Source: Sphingomonas morindae
GTDB taxonomy: Bacteria > Pseudomonadota > Alphaproteobacteria > Sphingomonadales > Sphingomonadaceae
Length of the DNA stretch: 64,000 bases
Assembly (NCBI RefSeq): GCF_023822065.1
Contig: NZ_CP084930.1
Location: forward strand, 3,364,001 to 3,428,000
Direction of reading: 5' to 3'
Position numbers and translations under genes: made by a program. The first letter of the stretch is position 1. Each line of letters begins with the position of its first letter. This document shows positions 1 to 8,616 of the stretch, piece after piece. The notes below the pieces were generated by a model, which saw only the letters and a program-made list of their open reading frames with translations, was not told where the DNA came from and did no database searches.

Positions 1-28
1 TCCATAGTTACCGGAAGGAAAGTGACCC

Positions 29-451
29 GTGTCGAGCCTGCCGTTCAGCGATGCCACCATCCGCAAGACGCGCCGCATCGCCGAGACACCGCCGCCGGAC
101 GATTGCGATCCCAAGGTGGAGGCCTTGGTCAACGAGCTGATCGGCCGGGTGGCGGACAAATGGACCATGATCATCCTCGAGGTGCTGGCCGAACATGGCG
201 AGCTGCGCTTCACCCAGCTCGCGCGGCTGGTGCGCGGGGTCAGTCAGAAGATGCTGACGCAGACGCTGCGCCAGATGGAGCGCGACGGCATGGTGACGCG
301 CACCGTGCATCCCGTGGTGCCGCCACGGGTCGAGTACCGGCTGACCGATCTCGGTGCGAGCCTGGGCGCCGCCTTTTGCGGTGTCTGGCTATGGGCGGAG
401 GATAATCTCGCGCGTGTCGAAGCCGCGCGGACACGGTTCGACAGCCGGTAA
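29..451 (+). CDS. HxlR-family winged-helix transcriptional regulator
   Basis: A 140-residue protein with the full HxlR pattern: the DKWTMIIL helix near residue 45, the RFTQL recognition region, the VSQKMLTQTL helix, and the wing with VPPRVEYRLT followed by LGASL. Cys26 sits just before the DNA-binding domain, where redox- or electrophile-sensing family members usually have a cysteine, so thiol sensing is possible but unproven. The GTG start at 29 is preceded by a GGAAGGAAAG Shine-Dalgarno at 10-20. HxlR proteins commonly control a neighbouring oxidoreductase; that partner may lie left of the window, because the gene to the right is convergent. Confidence 0.9.
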   Translation: MSSLPFSDATIRKTRRIAETPPPDDCDPKVEALVNELIGRVADKWTMIILEVLAEHGELRFTQLARLVRGVSQKMLTQTLRQMERDGMVTRTVHPVVPPRVEYRLTDLGASLGAAFCGVWLWAEDNLARVEAARTRFDSR

Positions 452-504
452 GACCCCTGCCGGCCCGATCGACCTGCGGCCTCGTCGATCTGCGCGCCAG
501 CGGC

Positions 505-1410
505 TCAGCCCGCTTCCTCGACCAGCCAGTCGCGGAGCGCCACGATCGTCGGTTCGTCCGCATCCTGGGGTCGGCAGACGACATGATAGGCGAGCGGACA
601 GGCGAGTTCGGGGCCGAACGGACACACCAGCCGCCCCTCGCGCAGATCGTCCGCCACCAAGGTCGTCCGCCCCATGGCGACACCATCGCCCGCGATCGCC
701 ATGCGATAGGCGGCGGCGGAGTCGTTGATCCGTAGCCCCTGCCCGCTGGCCGCAGGATCCAGACCGGCGGCTTCGTACCATGTGCGCCAGCTGGGAAAGG
801 CGGGTGTCGCCGCCATCGACGTGTCATGGATCAAGGCGTGCTGCTTGAGATCCTCCGGTCTCCGCAAGCCGTGCGGACCCGAGACAAGCGCCGGGCTGCA
901 CACGGGAAAGAAGGCATCGCGCGCGAATGGAACGGCGACGAGCCCCGGCCAGGATCCCGCGCCGTAGCGGATGCCGACATCGACAGCGCGGGCCGTGAAA
1001 TCGACCAGCGCCGTGCTGGTGTCGATCTGGAGCGCGCACTCGGCATGGCGCCGGTAGAAACGGGCGAGCCGCGGCAGCAGCCATTTGTCCGCGAACGCCA
1101 TCGGCACGGTGACCGAAAGCGCCGGACGCATCCGCGCGCCCCGCAGCCGGTCCATCGCCGCCGCGAGGGAGGCAAAGCCTGCCCGTAGGTCGGCCATCGC
1201 CGCTGTCGCCGCCTCGGTCGCCACGAGCCGCGCCGGCCCCGCCTGGGCGCGGTGGAACAGCGCGACGCCGAGCGTCTCCTCCAGCCGCCGCACGAGCTGG
1301 CCTATCGCCGCCGGGGTGACGTTCAGCTCCTTGGCGGCGAGCGCGAAGCTCTGGTGCCGCGCGGCGGCTTCGACCGCGCGTAACGCATTGAGATGATCGG
1401 GCGCGCGCAT
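505..1410 (-). CDS. LysR-family transcriptional regulator (GcvA-like)
   Basis: A 301-residue protein of normal LysR length. The N-terminal HTH (residues about 6-65) contains SFALAAKELNVTPAAIGQ and the LEETLGVALFHR linker. The C-terminal substrate-binding fold includes the VDVGIRYG segment typical of the GcvA/AmpR subgroup. It is transcribed divergently from the SDR gene at 1538 across 127 bases, the usual LysR arrangement, so the SDR gene is its likely target. The inducer is unknown. It is convergent with the HxlR gene, with 53 bases between their stops. Confidence 0.92.
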   Translation of the reverse strand: MRAPDHLNALRAVEAAARHQSFALAAKELNVTPAAIGQLVRRLEETLGVALFHRAQAGPARLVATEAATAAMADLRAGFASLAAAMDRLRGARMRPALSVTVPMAFADKWLLPRLARFYRRHAECALQIDTSTALVDFTARAVDVGIRYGAGSWPGLVAVPFARDAFFPVCSPALVSGPHGLRRPEDLKQHALIHDTSMAATPAFPSWRTWYEAAGLDPAASGQGLRINDSAAAYRMAIAGDGVAMGRTTLVADDLREGRLVCPFGPELACPLAYHVVCRPQDADEPTIVALRDWLVEEAG

Positions 1411-1422
1411 CCGCTAAACACT

Positions 1423-1443
1423 ATCTATTCCGGCGGCCGAGAT
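1423..1443. promoter_or_regulatory. candidate LysR operator in the LysR/SDR divergent promoter
   Basis: ATCT at 1423-1426 and AGAT at 1440-1443 form an inverted repeat around a GC-rich core. A T-N11-A spacing (1428 to 1440) of the kind bound by LysR proteins is also present. It lies between the divergent LysR and SDR starts. The match is short and could be chance. Confidence 0.3.
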
Positions 1444-1537
1444 CATCCCATTTGTGCGCGCGCCACGCCCCCGCCATATCGCGCTCACGGAACGCGCGCT
1501 CCGACGATCCCCCTCACGGTACGTCAGGAGAAAGACA

Positions 1538-2284
1538 ATGAAGCTCAACGGCCAGATCGCCCTCGTCACGGGCGGGACCTCCGGCATCGGCTTGGCCGCC
1601 GCCGATCTCTTCCGGCGCGAGGGCGCTCGGGTGATCGTGGTCGGCACGGACGCGGAGCGGCTCGCCGCGGCCGAGGCGCGGCTCGAAGGCGGCGGCTTCG
1701 CCATTGCCGCGAACCTGCGCCGCGCCGAAGACATTGATCGCGTGATGACGGCGGTACGCGCGCGCTACGGGAAGATCGACATTCTCTACGCCAATGCCGG
1801 CCTCGGCCGCGCCGCCCCGCTCGAGGCGGTGACCGAGGACCAGATCGACGAGCAGTTCGAGGTCAATTTTAAGGGCCTGTTCCTCACGATCCAGAAGGCG
1901 GTGCCGCTGATGGCGCGGGGCGGCGCGATCGTGCTCACCACCTCCTTCCTCAACAGCAAGGGCACGCCCGGTCTGTCGATCCTGTCGGCGACCAAGGCGG
2001 CGGTGCGCTCGCTCGCGCGGACGCTCGGCGCCGAGCTGGCCCCGCGCGGCATCCGCATCAACGCCGTCAGCCCCGGCCCGATCAGCACGCCCTTCGCCGG
2101 CAAGCTCGGGCTCAGCGAGCCGGAGCTGAAGGCCTTTGCGGACGGCGTGGCGGGCCAGGTGCCGCTCCAGCGCTTCGGCGAAGCGGACGAGATCGCGCGC
2201 GCCGCGCTGTTCCTCGCCAGTTCCGACAGCGGCTATGTGACCGGGACGGAAATCGTGGTCGATGGCGGGCTGTCGCAATTCTGA
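1538..2284 (+). CDS. SDR-family oxidoreductase with an altered catalytic Tyr position
   Basis: A 248-residue short-chain dehydrogenase/reductase. The cofactor motif TGGTSGIG lies near residue 13, the NAGLG motif near residue 88, and the family ending with the GTEIVVDGG segment is present. The ATG at 1538 is chosen over an in-frame upstream start because AGGAG lies at 1526-1530 and the first residues MKLNGQIALVTGG match the normal SDR start. The segment that should read YxxxK is LSATK: the Tyr four residues before the Lys is replaced by Leu, so classical SDR catalysis is doubtful. It is divergent from the LysR regulator at 505-1410, which probably controls it. The substrate is unknown. Confidence 0.88.
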   Translation: MKLNGQIALVTGGTSGIGLAAADLFRREGARVIVVGTDAERLAAAEARLEGGGFAIAANLRRAEDIDRVMTAVRARYGKIDILYANAGLGRAAPLEAVTEDQIDEQFEVNFKGLFLTIQKAVPLMARGGAIVLTTSFLNSKGTPGLSILSATKAAVRSLARTLGAELAPRGIRINAVSPGPISTPFAGKLGLSEPELKAFADGVAGQVPLQRFGEADEIARAALFLASSDSGYVTGTEIVVDGGLSQF

Positions 2285-2298
2285 GGCGGGCCGAGCAC

Positions 2299-2327
2299 GG
2301 CCCCGGTCGGATCCGGCGACCGGGGCC
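2299..2327. terminator. bidirectional hairpin between convergent genes
   Basis: A perfect 11-base stem (2299-2309 with 2317-2327) has a 7-base loop and starts 15 bases after the SDR stop. It sits between the SDR gene and the convergent barrel gene at 2402. There is no strong T tract, only AAAGTTT about 6 bases later, so it is a likely but not textbook terminator. Confidence 0.65.
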
Positions 2328-2401
2328 ACGCAAAGTTTCTCAAGCGCAGAACGGCGAGACGGATCCGCCGCCGCCCGACCGAAGACCCGCCCATCTCCCG
2401 A

Positions 2402-3238
2402 TCAGTCGTGAAACTCCAGCGCGGCGTAGAAGGCGTATCGTCCCGTCGCGGCGCGATGCTCGATCAGCGGGCCGCCCGAGCCGATCAGCGACCATTTCGG
2501 CGCGAACTGCCAGCTTGCCCCGAGGTCCAGGCCGGTGCTCGAGCGGGCATCGAAGGTATCGGCGGTCTGGTGGTAGATTTCGGTGCCGAGCGAAAGCGAC
2601 GGCGTCACCGCGCGCGTGACGGCCAGCCCGCCGAAGCCGTAATCGCGGTTGCCCAGACCGGGGTTGCGCGTCCAGCCGCCGCCACCGAACAGCGACCAGG
2701 CGCCGATATCCTTCTGCGCCCAGATCGGAATGGAGAAGCCGGCCCTGCCCGAACCGAAGCGCCGCCCGGCGGTGGGCAGCTCGATCTTGGGGAAGAGGCT
2801 GATATCGGGCAGCCAGCTTCCCGCGCGTTGATGGACCAGGCGGTATTTGGCGCCTAGTTCGGTGTCCGCCACGCCGACATGCGTTCCGGCGCCCGTCTGG
2901 CGAGCATAGGCGAGCGACACCACGGCGCTGAGCTGGAGATCCTTCGCACCGCCATAATTGATGTCGAACCCGCTGCCGCCCTGCTCGCCGCCGCGCACTA
3001 TCGTGCCCGATACGAAGGCATAGCTTTCCCACTTGCCGCGGTCGGTGGGCTCAGGATCGTCCGTGACATAGGGCGGCCCGGCCCGTGCGGGGACACAGGC
3101 CGAAACGGCCAGGGCGACCGCGCCGAGACGCTTCAGGCGTATCGGCACGCGCCTGATCGACGGACAGGCGCCCCCCTGTCCGGACCGCCCGGGCCCGGGC
3201 CCATAAGGGACTGAACCCACCCGATCTCTCCGCATCAC
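2402..3238 (-). CDS. predicted outer-membrane beta-barrel protein of unknown function
   Basis: A hydrophobic leader (LGAVALAVSACVPARA) is followed by the mature start GPPYVTDDPEPTDRGKWE, a signature of a conserved family of exported proteobacterial proteins annotated only as hypothetical or transporter-like. The remainder alternates aromatic and small residues with Gly-rich turns, as in a porin-type barrel, and ends in YAFYAALEFHD. The longest frame opens at 3238 with GTG-ATG. A GTG at 3148, just before the signal peptide, gives a more normal leader and is a credible true start. It is divergent from the response regulator at 3404. No function can be assigned. Confidence 0.7.
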   Translation of the reverse strand: MMRRDRVGSVPYGPGPGRSGQGGACPSIRRVPIRLKRLGAVALAVSACVPARAGPPYVTDDPEPTDRGKWESYAFVSGTIVRGGEQGGSGFDINYGGAKDLQLSAVVSLAYARQTGAGTHVGVADTELGAKYRLVHQRAGSWLPDISLFPKIELPTAGRRFGSGRAGFSIPIWAQKDIGAWSLFGGGGWTRNPGLGNRDYGFGGLAVTRAVTPSLSLGTEIYHQTADTFDARSSTGLDLGASWQFAPKWSLIGSGGPLIEHRAATGRYAFYAALEFHD

Positions 3239-3346
3239 CCGCCGGCACCGCCCGATTTCGACCTAGCGCGGCCGGCTACAAGATTTCGCAAGGCCATGCC
3301 ACCACGCATGGAATGGCGCGCGTTCACAAGACGTTGGCGCCGGCCT

Positions 3347-3364
3347 TCTGACATCAATCTGTCA
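3347..3364 (+). promoter_or_regulatory. PHO-box-like 11-bp-spaced direct repeat upstream of the two-component genes
   Basis: CTGACAT, CAAT, CTGTCAC form two 7-base half-sites with an 11-base period, close to the E. coli PHO-box consensus (CTGTCAT-N4-CTGTCAC type). The site lies about 40 bases before the response regulator ATG at 3404. OmpR/PhoB-class regulators bind such tandem repeats, so this may be a PhoB site or the autoregulatory site of the adjacent regulator. Confidence 0.5.
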
Positions 3365-3403
3365 CGCAAGGCGACAAAGAAGCGGTCGAAGGGATCGCCA
3401 CCC

Positions 3404-4084
3404 ATGCACGTGCTCATCGTCGAAGACGATCAGGTCATCGCGGACCATATCGTATCGGGTCTCGGCCATGTCGGCTACCAGGCCACGCTGGCGCGCAGCG
3501 GGGCGGAGGCGATCAAGGCCTGGGCCGCCGGATCGCATCAGGCCGTGGTGCTCGATCGCATGCTGCCCGACATCGACGGCATGGCGGTGATCGATCATCT
3601 GCGCGCCGGCGGCGCCGACGTGCCGGTGCTGATGCTGAGCGCGCTGGGATCGGTCAAGAACCGGATCGAGGGGCTGCGGCGCGGCGCCGACGATTACCTC
3701 GCCAAGCCCTTCAGCATCGACGAGCTTGCCGCGCGGCTCGAGGCGATCGTCCGGCGCGCGTCGCAGCGGGGCGGCCGGAGCGGCCTCAGCATCGGGATGC
3801 TCGCGCTCGATGCCAGCAGCCTGCGCGCCACCTATCGAGGCGCCGCCGCGACGCTCAACCGCAAGCAATATTCGCTGCTCGCGCATCTCATGGGGCATGC
3901 CGACACGATCGTCACGCGCGCGATGCTGCTCGAAGCCGTCTGGTCCTATTCCTTCTCGACCGCGACCAACATCGTCGAGAGCAATATGAGCCGGCTGCGC
4001 ACGGCCCTGCAGGAGATCGGCTGCGATCCCATCGAGACACGGCGCGGCGCCGGGTATGTGTTGCGCTCGGATCGATGCGCCTGA
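3404..4084 (+). CDS. OmpR/PhoB-family response regulator
   Basis: A 226-residue protein with an N-terminal receiver domain (acidic pair EDD at 8-9, phospho-acceptor Asp51 in VVLDRMLPDIDG, conserved Lys in YLAKPFS) and a C-terminal winged helix ending in RRGAGYVLR. It resembles QseB/CzcR-type regulators. The open frame extends upstream to 3296, but the ATG at 3404 gives the canonical MHVLIVEDD start. The stop overlaps the kinase start at 4075 by ten bases, so the pair is translationally coupled. The downstream receptors and phosphatase are its most likely targets. Confidence 0.93.
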   Translation: MHVLIVEDDQVIADHIVSGLGHVGYQATLARSGAEAIKAWAAGSHQAVVLDRMLPDIDGMAVIDHLRAGGADVPVLMLSALGSVKNRIEGLRRGADDYLAKPFSIDELAARLEAIVRRASQRGGRSGLSIGMLALDASSLRATYRGAAATLNRKQYSLLAHLMGHADTIVTRAMLLEAVWSYSFSTATNIVESNMSRLRTALQEIGCDPIETRRGAGYVLRSDRCA

Positions 4085-5481
4085 CCCGTGGAGGCGCGCT
4101 GCCGCAGGCACCGCTCGGTCGGCTGGCGATCCAGTTCGGCTTCGCCTTCGCCGCCGCGATGATCGCGATCGGCCTGATCGGCTTCGGCGTCGCGGACCAT
4201 TGGGTGTCGCGCCGGATCGACCGGTCGCTCGCCTATCACGCCGACAAATATGTCTCGCGGGTCCGGAACGATCCGGCGGCGGACCAGCATCTGCGCGCCG
4301 CGATCGACGAATGGCAGCATCGCAAGGTGCTCAGCGAGCGGACCTATGTGCTGTTCGATCGGCACGGCCGACGGATCGCCGGGCGGTTGGACATCGCCCC
4401 GCCCCCACCCGGCTTCTCCTCCGTCCGCTTCACGGGCGGCGGCCGTCATCTCGAGGAAGGGCGCGCGCTCGCCAAGACGCTGCCCGGCGGCGGGCTGTTC
4501 GTCGTCGTCCAGCACAGCGAGGCCGCCGAGGGGCTGCACGCGATCCTGCCGACGGCGGTGGTGGCGATCTGCCTCGTGGCGCTGCTGCTCGGCGTCTCGG
4601 CGACGCTGTTGTTCGCGCGGCTGACCGCACGCCGCCTCGCCGAGACCCAGGCGGCCGCGTCGGCGATCGCGGCCGGCGATCTGAGCCGCCGGATCGCGAC
4701 CGACCGGCTCGACGGGATGTTCGCCGTCCAGGCCGAGAGCCTGAACCGAATGCTCGATCACATGGAGGATCTGGTGCGCGCGCAGCAGCTCTTCTCGAGC
4801 AACCTCGCGCATGATCTGCGCACGCCGCTGATGCGGCTGCGCAGCCTGCTGGACGCGGCCTCGCGCGACGACCGGGCGGCCATCGCCCCCTTGGTGGAGC
4901 GGGCGGAGCGCGAATGTTCGTCGATCATCGCGATCTTCGACGCGCTGCTCCGGCTCGCCGAGATCGAGACCGGGCAGCATCCGACCGCCATGGCCCCCGT
5001 GGCGCTCCGCCCGCTGCTGGAGGATATCGCCGATACGATGGAGCCGGTCCTCGCCGATCGCGGCGGCGGGCTCGACATCGGGCATATGGCCCCTGTCACC
5101 GTCATCGGCGACCCCGATCTTCTCTCCCAGCTGCTCATCAATCTGCTCGAAAATGTGGCGACGCACACGCCGCCCGGAACGCGGGTCACGCTGTCGCTCG
5201 AACGCGGCGGCGAGGATGCCGTCATCACCGTGCGGGATGACGGACCCGGCATGGCGTCGGTCGAGTTCGCGCGCGTGACGCGCCCCTTCGAGCGCGGCGC
5301 CGCCGCCTCCGACCGGAGGGGCAGCGGCCTCGGCCTGGCGATCGCCAGCGCCATCGCGCGCTTCCACCAAGGCCATCTGACACTCGTCGACGCGGCACCC
5401 GGTCTGGCGGTGCGGATCAGCCTTCCCGCCGTAGAGCCCTCCGTGCGTCGCGACGCCATGGCAGCGCTGCAGACCGCCTGA
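4075..5481 (+). CDS. sensor histidine kinase, partner of the OmpR-type regulator
   Basis: A 468-residue membrane kinase. TM1 spans about residues 20-40, a periplasmic region of about 110 residues follows, TM2 is near 160-182, then a HAMP linker. The HisKA phosphoacceptor is His246 in SNLAHDLRTPL. The HATPase_c domain has N-box LLINLLENVATH, G1 VRDDGPGM and G2 GSGLGLAIA. The short periplasmic domain has no recognisable ligand fold. The start overlaps the regulator stop. The receptors, phosphatase and propeller genes follow on the same strand, so the sensor probably reads a periplasmic nutrient or metal signal. Confidence 0.93.
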   Translation: MRLTRGGALPQAPLGRLAIQFGFAFAAAMIAIGLIGFGVADHWVSRRIDRSLAYHADKYVSRVRNDPAADQHLRAAIDEWQHRKVLSERTYVLFDRHGRRIAGRLDIAPPPPGFSSVRFTGGGRHLEEGRALAKTLPGGGLFVVVQHSEAAEGLHAILPTAVVAICLVALLLGVSATLLFARLTARRLAETQAAASAIAAGDLSRRIATDRLDGMFAVQAESLNRMLDHMEDLVRAQQLFSSNLAHDLRTPLMRLRSLLDAASRDDRAAIAPLVERAERECSSIIAIFDALLRLAEIETGQHPTAMAPVALRPLLEDIADTMEPVLADRGGGLDIGHMAPVTVIGDPDLLSQLLINLLENVATHTPPGTRVTLSLERGGEDAVITVRDDGPGMASVEFARVTRPFERGAAASDRRGSGLGLAIASAIARFHQGHLTLVDAAPGLAVRISLPAVEPSVRRDAMAALQTA

Positions 5482-5492
5482 TCGCACGCGCC

Positions 5493-5532
5493 CAACATTA
5501 CGGATTGGCAACCTCGCAGCCGTGCAATGTTG
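5493..5532. promoter_or_regulatory. inverted repeat in the receptor promoter region
   Basis: CAACATT at 5493-5499 and AATGTTG at 5526-5532 are exact inverted copies 26 bases apart, between the kinase stop (5481) and the receptor start (5615). A TTGGC/GCCAA inverted repeat also occurs near 11117-11130, ahead of the propeller gene. This suggests an operator within the block, but the regulator is unknown. Confidence 0.3.
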
Positions 5533-5614
5533 GCGGCGCTTTTCCACCACAAATGTCACGTGCCGTTCCTACCGCCAGGCCAACAGCTAACGGACTGTCA
5601 GGGGAACTCACAAG

Positions 5615-7900
5615 ATGACGGCCTTTACCGGGCAGCGGCCCGTCCGCCTCTTCGCGTCCGCGCTCGCCATGGCGGTTGCGCTCTCCAGCGCGGCGCACGC
5701 CGCCGACGCGCCGCCCGCGGCGCCGGACAATGGCATCGCCGAGGGTTCGGATATTCTGGTGACCGCGACCAAGGCGAACCAGATCGCCCCCGTCACCGCC
5801 TCGCTTCAGGAAACGCAGCCGGCCTCGATCGTGTCGCGCTCCTTCATCGAGGATTCGCTGCCCGCCAGCGCGGACTTCAACCAGATCGCGCTGATCGCGC
5901 CCTCGGTGAGCAATTCGGGGGCGACGAACGGCGTCGGCCTCAACGAATCCAAGACGCAGATCCGCGGCTTCCAGGACGGCGAATACAACATCACCTATGA
6001 TGGCGTGCCGTTCGGCGACACCAACGATCCGACGCACCATTCCAACACCTTCTTTCCCTCGAACACGATCGAGACGCTGGTGGTGGATCGCGGCCCCGGC
6101 AATGCCAGCCAGCTCGGCCAGGCGACGTTCGGCGGCAACATCAACATGTTCTCGCGCGAAACGCGCGCCGATCCGTCGCTGGAGCTGAAGGGCAATTACG
6201 GCAGCTTCAACACCTATCTGCTCCGCGGCGTCGCCCAGTCCGGCGCGATCAACCAGCTGGGTGGTGCCGAATTCGCCCTGTCCGGCCAGTATATCAAGAC
6301 GGATGGGCGGCTGACCTATTCGGGCTACAACCAGAAGAATATCTTCGGCAAGGCGGTGGTCCCCATCGGATCGAGCGTCAAGCTCACGCTATTGTCCACC
6401 TACAACAAGAACCATTTCAACCAGCCCGATAAGGATGGCTCGACCCTGCAGGAGGTCGCGGCGTTCGGCAAGAACTACAGCCTGAACAACGATCCGACGA
6501 ACCTCAGCTACTATAAATACAACGTCACCACCAAAACGACCGATTTCGAGATCGCCAAGCTGGATGCGGAGATCGCACCCAATTCGGTCTTCACCAATAC
6601 GGCCTATACCTATTATTACGACAATGAGACGCTGAGCGGCGCCAATGCCACGACGCTGCCGACCGGGGTGGTGAACCCGACCGGCGTCGTCCTCGCCGAC
6701 GGCAAGACCAAGGCGCCCGGCGTGCCCGGCTACACCAAGACCAACAAATATCGCGTCTGGGGCGACATTCCGAAGATCCGGCTGGACTTCGGCTTCGGCG
6801 CGCTGACCGCCGGCATCTGGCTGGAGCATAGCGATACCTTTCGCCAGCAGACCGACGTGAACCTGCTCAGCGGCGCGTTCAACTATTCGGAGAAGGTCGT
6901 CACCAACCCGGTGACCAAGGCCAAGACGCCGCAATATGTCAAGTTCAACCAGAATTCGCAGGGCAACCACAGCGAGGAATTTGTGGAGCTTGATCTGCGC
7001 CCGATCGAGGGCCTGACGATCACGCCCGGCTTCAAGCATGTCGATTTCGAGCGCAAGGTGGATGCGCTCTACAACCAGACGACGCGCTACGCCGAGAATT
7101 TCGGGCACGACTACCGGAAGAACCTGCCGTTCGCGACGATCAACTATGCGGTGACGCCGCAGGTCTCGGTCTATGGCGAATATGCCAAGGGCTTCCTCGC
7201 GCCGTCGCTGACCGTGCTCTACGTCGCCAGCCCCAACAATTCCACGGTGAAGCCGCAGACCTCGACCAACTACCAGGCCGGCGCGGTCTTCCACGGCTCG
7301 CGCCTCAGCCTCGATGCCGATGCCTATTACATCGACTTCAACAACAAGTTCCAGAGCCAGACGGTGACGCTGGCCGACGGCACCACCGACACCGCCTGGT
7401 ACAATCAGGGTGGCGTCATCTACAAGGGCGTGGAGGGGCAGGCGACCTATGTCCTCGGGCACGGCTTTGCCCTGTTCGCCAATGGCTCGCTCAATTACGC
7501 CAAGGAAAAGACCACGCATATCCAGGTCGCCAACGCGCCCAAGGGCACGGCGGCCGGCGGCATCCTCTACAAGGCCGGCCCGATCCGCTTCTCGCTGATC
7601 GATAAGTGGACGGGGCCGCAATATGCGATCGCCGAGACCTTCAATCCGGCGACCGGGCTCAACTCTCTGGATCGGCAGGTCAAGATCTCTTCGTACAATA
7701 CCGCGATCGTGGCGGCGAGCTATGAGTGGCGCAACCTGCGTGTCGGCGTGCAGGTGACGGACCTGTTCAACTCGACCAAGATCACCAATCTCGGCCTCTC
7801 CGGGGCGGGCCCGACGGCGACCAGCCTGAACGCCAATGCCGATCAGCTCTATTTCCAGCCCGGCCGCCAGATCAGCGGCGACATCACGGTGCGCTTCTGA
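5615..7900 (+). CDS. TonB-dependent outer-membrane receptor 1
   Basis: A 761-residue receptor: signal peptide (residues 1-29, ending SSAAHAA), TonB-box-like SDILVTATK, a plug domain with TQIRGFQDGEYNITYDGVPFG and the TFGGNINMFS segment, then a long beta-barrel ending in the aromatic ISGDITVRF. It lacks an N-terminal sigma-regulator signalling domain. A Shine-Dalgarno-like AGGGGAAC precedes the ATG. It is the first gene after the two-component pair, and its stop overlaps the phosphatase start (TGATG). The ligand is unknown. The linked periplasmic phosphatase suggests an organophosphate-derived or metal-phosphate ligand, which is an inference from context only. Confidence 0.93.
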   Translation: MTAFTGQRPVRLFASALAMAVALSSAAHAADAPPAAPDNGIAEGSDILVTATKANQIAPVTASLQETQPASIVSRSFIEDSLPASADFNQIALIAPSVSNSGATNGVGLNESKTQIRGFQDGEYNITYDGVPFGDTNDPTHHSNTFFPSNTIETLVVDRGPGNASQLGQATFGGNINMFSRETRADPSLELKGNYGSFNTYLLRGVAQSGAINQLGGAEFALSGQYIKTDGRLTYSGYNQKNIFGKAVVPIGSSVKLTLLSTYNKNHFNQPDKDGSTLQEVAAFGKNYSLNNDPTNLSYYKYNVTTKTTDFEIAKLDAEIAPNSVFTNTAYTYYYDNETLSGANATTLPTGVVNPTGVVLADGKTKAPGVPGYTKTNKYRVWGDIPKIRLDFGFGALTAGIWLEHSDTFRQQTDVNLLSGAFNYSEKVVTNPVTKAKTPQYVKFNQNSQGNHSEEFVELDLRPIEGLTITPGFKHVDFERKVDALYNQTTRYAENFGHDYRKNLPFATINYAVTPQVSVYGEYAKGFLAPSLTVLYVASPNNSTVKPQTSTNYQAGAVFHGSRLSLDADAYYIDFNNKFQSQTVTLADGTTDTAWYNQGGVIYKGVEGQATYVLGHGFALFANGSLNYAKEKTTHIQVANAPKGTAAGGILYKAGPIRFSLIDKWTGPQYAIAETFNPATGLNSLDRQVKISSYNTAIVAASYEWRNLRVGVQVTDLFNSTKITNLGLSGAGPTATSLNANADQLYFQPGRQISGDITVRF

Positions 7901-8589
7901 TGCGTCGCCTCCTGCTCGTCGCCGCGGCCACGATGCTGGTCGCGGCGAAGCATGCACCGGACGGGCCGCTGCTGCTCGGCCCCGCCACGCTCGATCCGGC
8001 CTTGCTGCTGCCGCCCGCGCCGCGCGACGACAGCGCGGCCGGCCGCGCGGAGCTGGCCATGCTCCACCAGATCGACCGGACCCGCACGCCGGAGGAGATC
8101 GCGCACGCGAAGGCGGATGGCGAGACCAAGAATGTCACCATCTTCGCCGCGGTGATGGGGCCGGGCTTCGATCCCGAGCGGCTGCCCGCGACCAAGGCGC
8201 TGTTCCACACGGTGCGCGAGGAGGAGAAGGCGGCGGTCGACCGCGCCAAGGATCATTTCCGGCGCAACCGGCCGTGGATCACCGATAGCACCCTCCATCC
8301 CTGTTCCACCAACGACGAGCCGCAGAGCAGCTATCCGAGCGGCCATACCTCGATGGGCTATGCGATGGCGGCGATCCTGGCCCGTCTCGAACCTTCCAAA
8401 GCGCCCGCGATCCTGGCGCGCGCCGCCGATTATGCGCACAGCCGGCTCGTCTGCGAGGTGCATTTCCCCGGCGATATCGCGGCGGGGCAGGCCTATGGTA
8501 TGATGATCGCCGAGCGGCTGATGGCGCAGCCCGCCTTCCGCGCCTCCTTCCAGGCCGCGCAGGCCGAACTGCGCGCCGCGGGCCTCTAA
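7900..8589 (+). CDS. class A non-specific acid phosphatase (PAP2 superfamily)
   Basis: A 229-residue exported enzyme with all three catalytic motifs of the PAP2/class A acid phosphatase family: KDHFRRNRP (KX6RP), SYPSGHTS (PSGH) and SRLVCEVHFPGD (SRX5HX3D). A hydrophobic leader at residues 1-17 indicates periplasmic location. It should release phosphate from diverse monoesters through a phosphohistidine intermediate. The frame opens further upstream at 7726, but the ATG at 7900 overlaps the receptor stop by one base and places the signal peptide correctly. Position between two TonB receptors suggests it processes material imported through, or scavenged near, the outer membrane. Confidence 0.92.
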   Translation: MRRLLLVAAATMLVAAKHAPDGPLLLGPATLDPALLLPPAPRDDSAAGRAELAMLHQIDRTRTPEEIAHAKADGETKNVTIFAAVMGPGFDPERLPATKALFHTVREEEKAAVDRAKDHFRRNRPWITDSTLHPCSTNDEPQSSYPSGHTSMGYAMAAILARLEPSKAPAILARAADYAHSRLVCEVHFPGDIAAGQAYGMMIAERLMAQPAFRASFQAAQAELRAAGL

Positions 8590-8616
8590 GACGGCATCGG
8601 CGGGGTCATCGGCGCG

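Noticed and set aside
3946-5559. 537-codon minus-strand frame over the kinase
   Set aside because: Composition is Arg/Gly/Gln-rich without hydrophobic periodicity; the plus-strand kinase has full motifs.
5540-5610. Second PHO box before TonB receptor 1
   Set aside because: TGTCAC and CTGTCAG occur here, but their spacing is not 11 bases and the partner half-sites are poor.
6389-7957. 522-codon minus-strand frame over TonB receptor 1
   Set aside because: Shadow of a well-supported receptor; no domain or signal.
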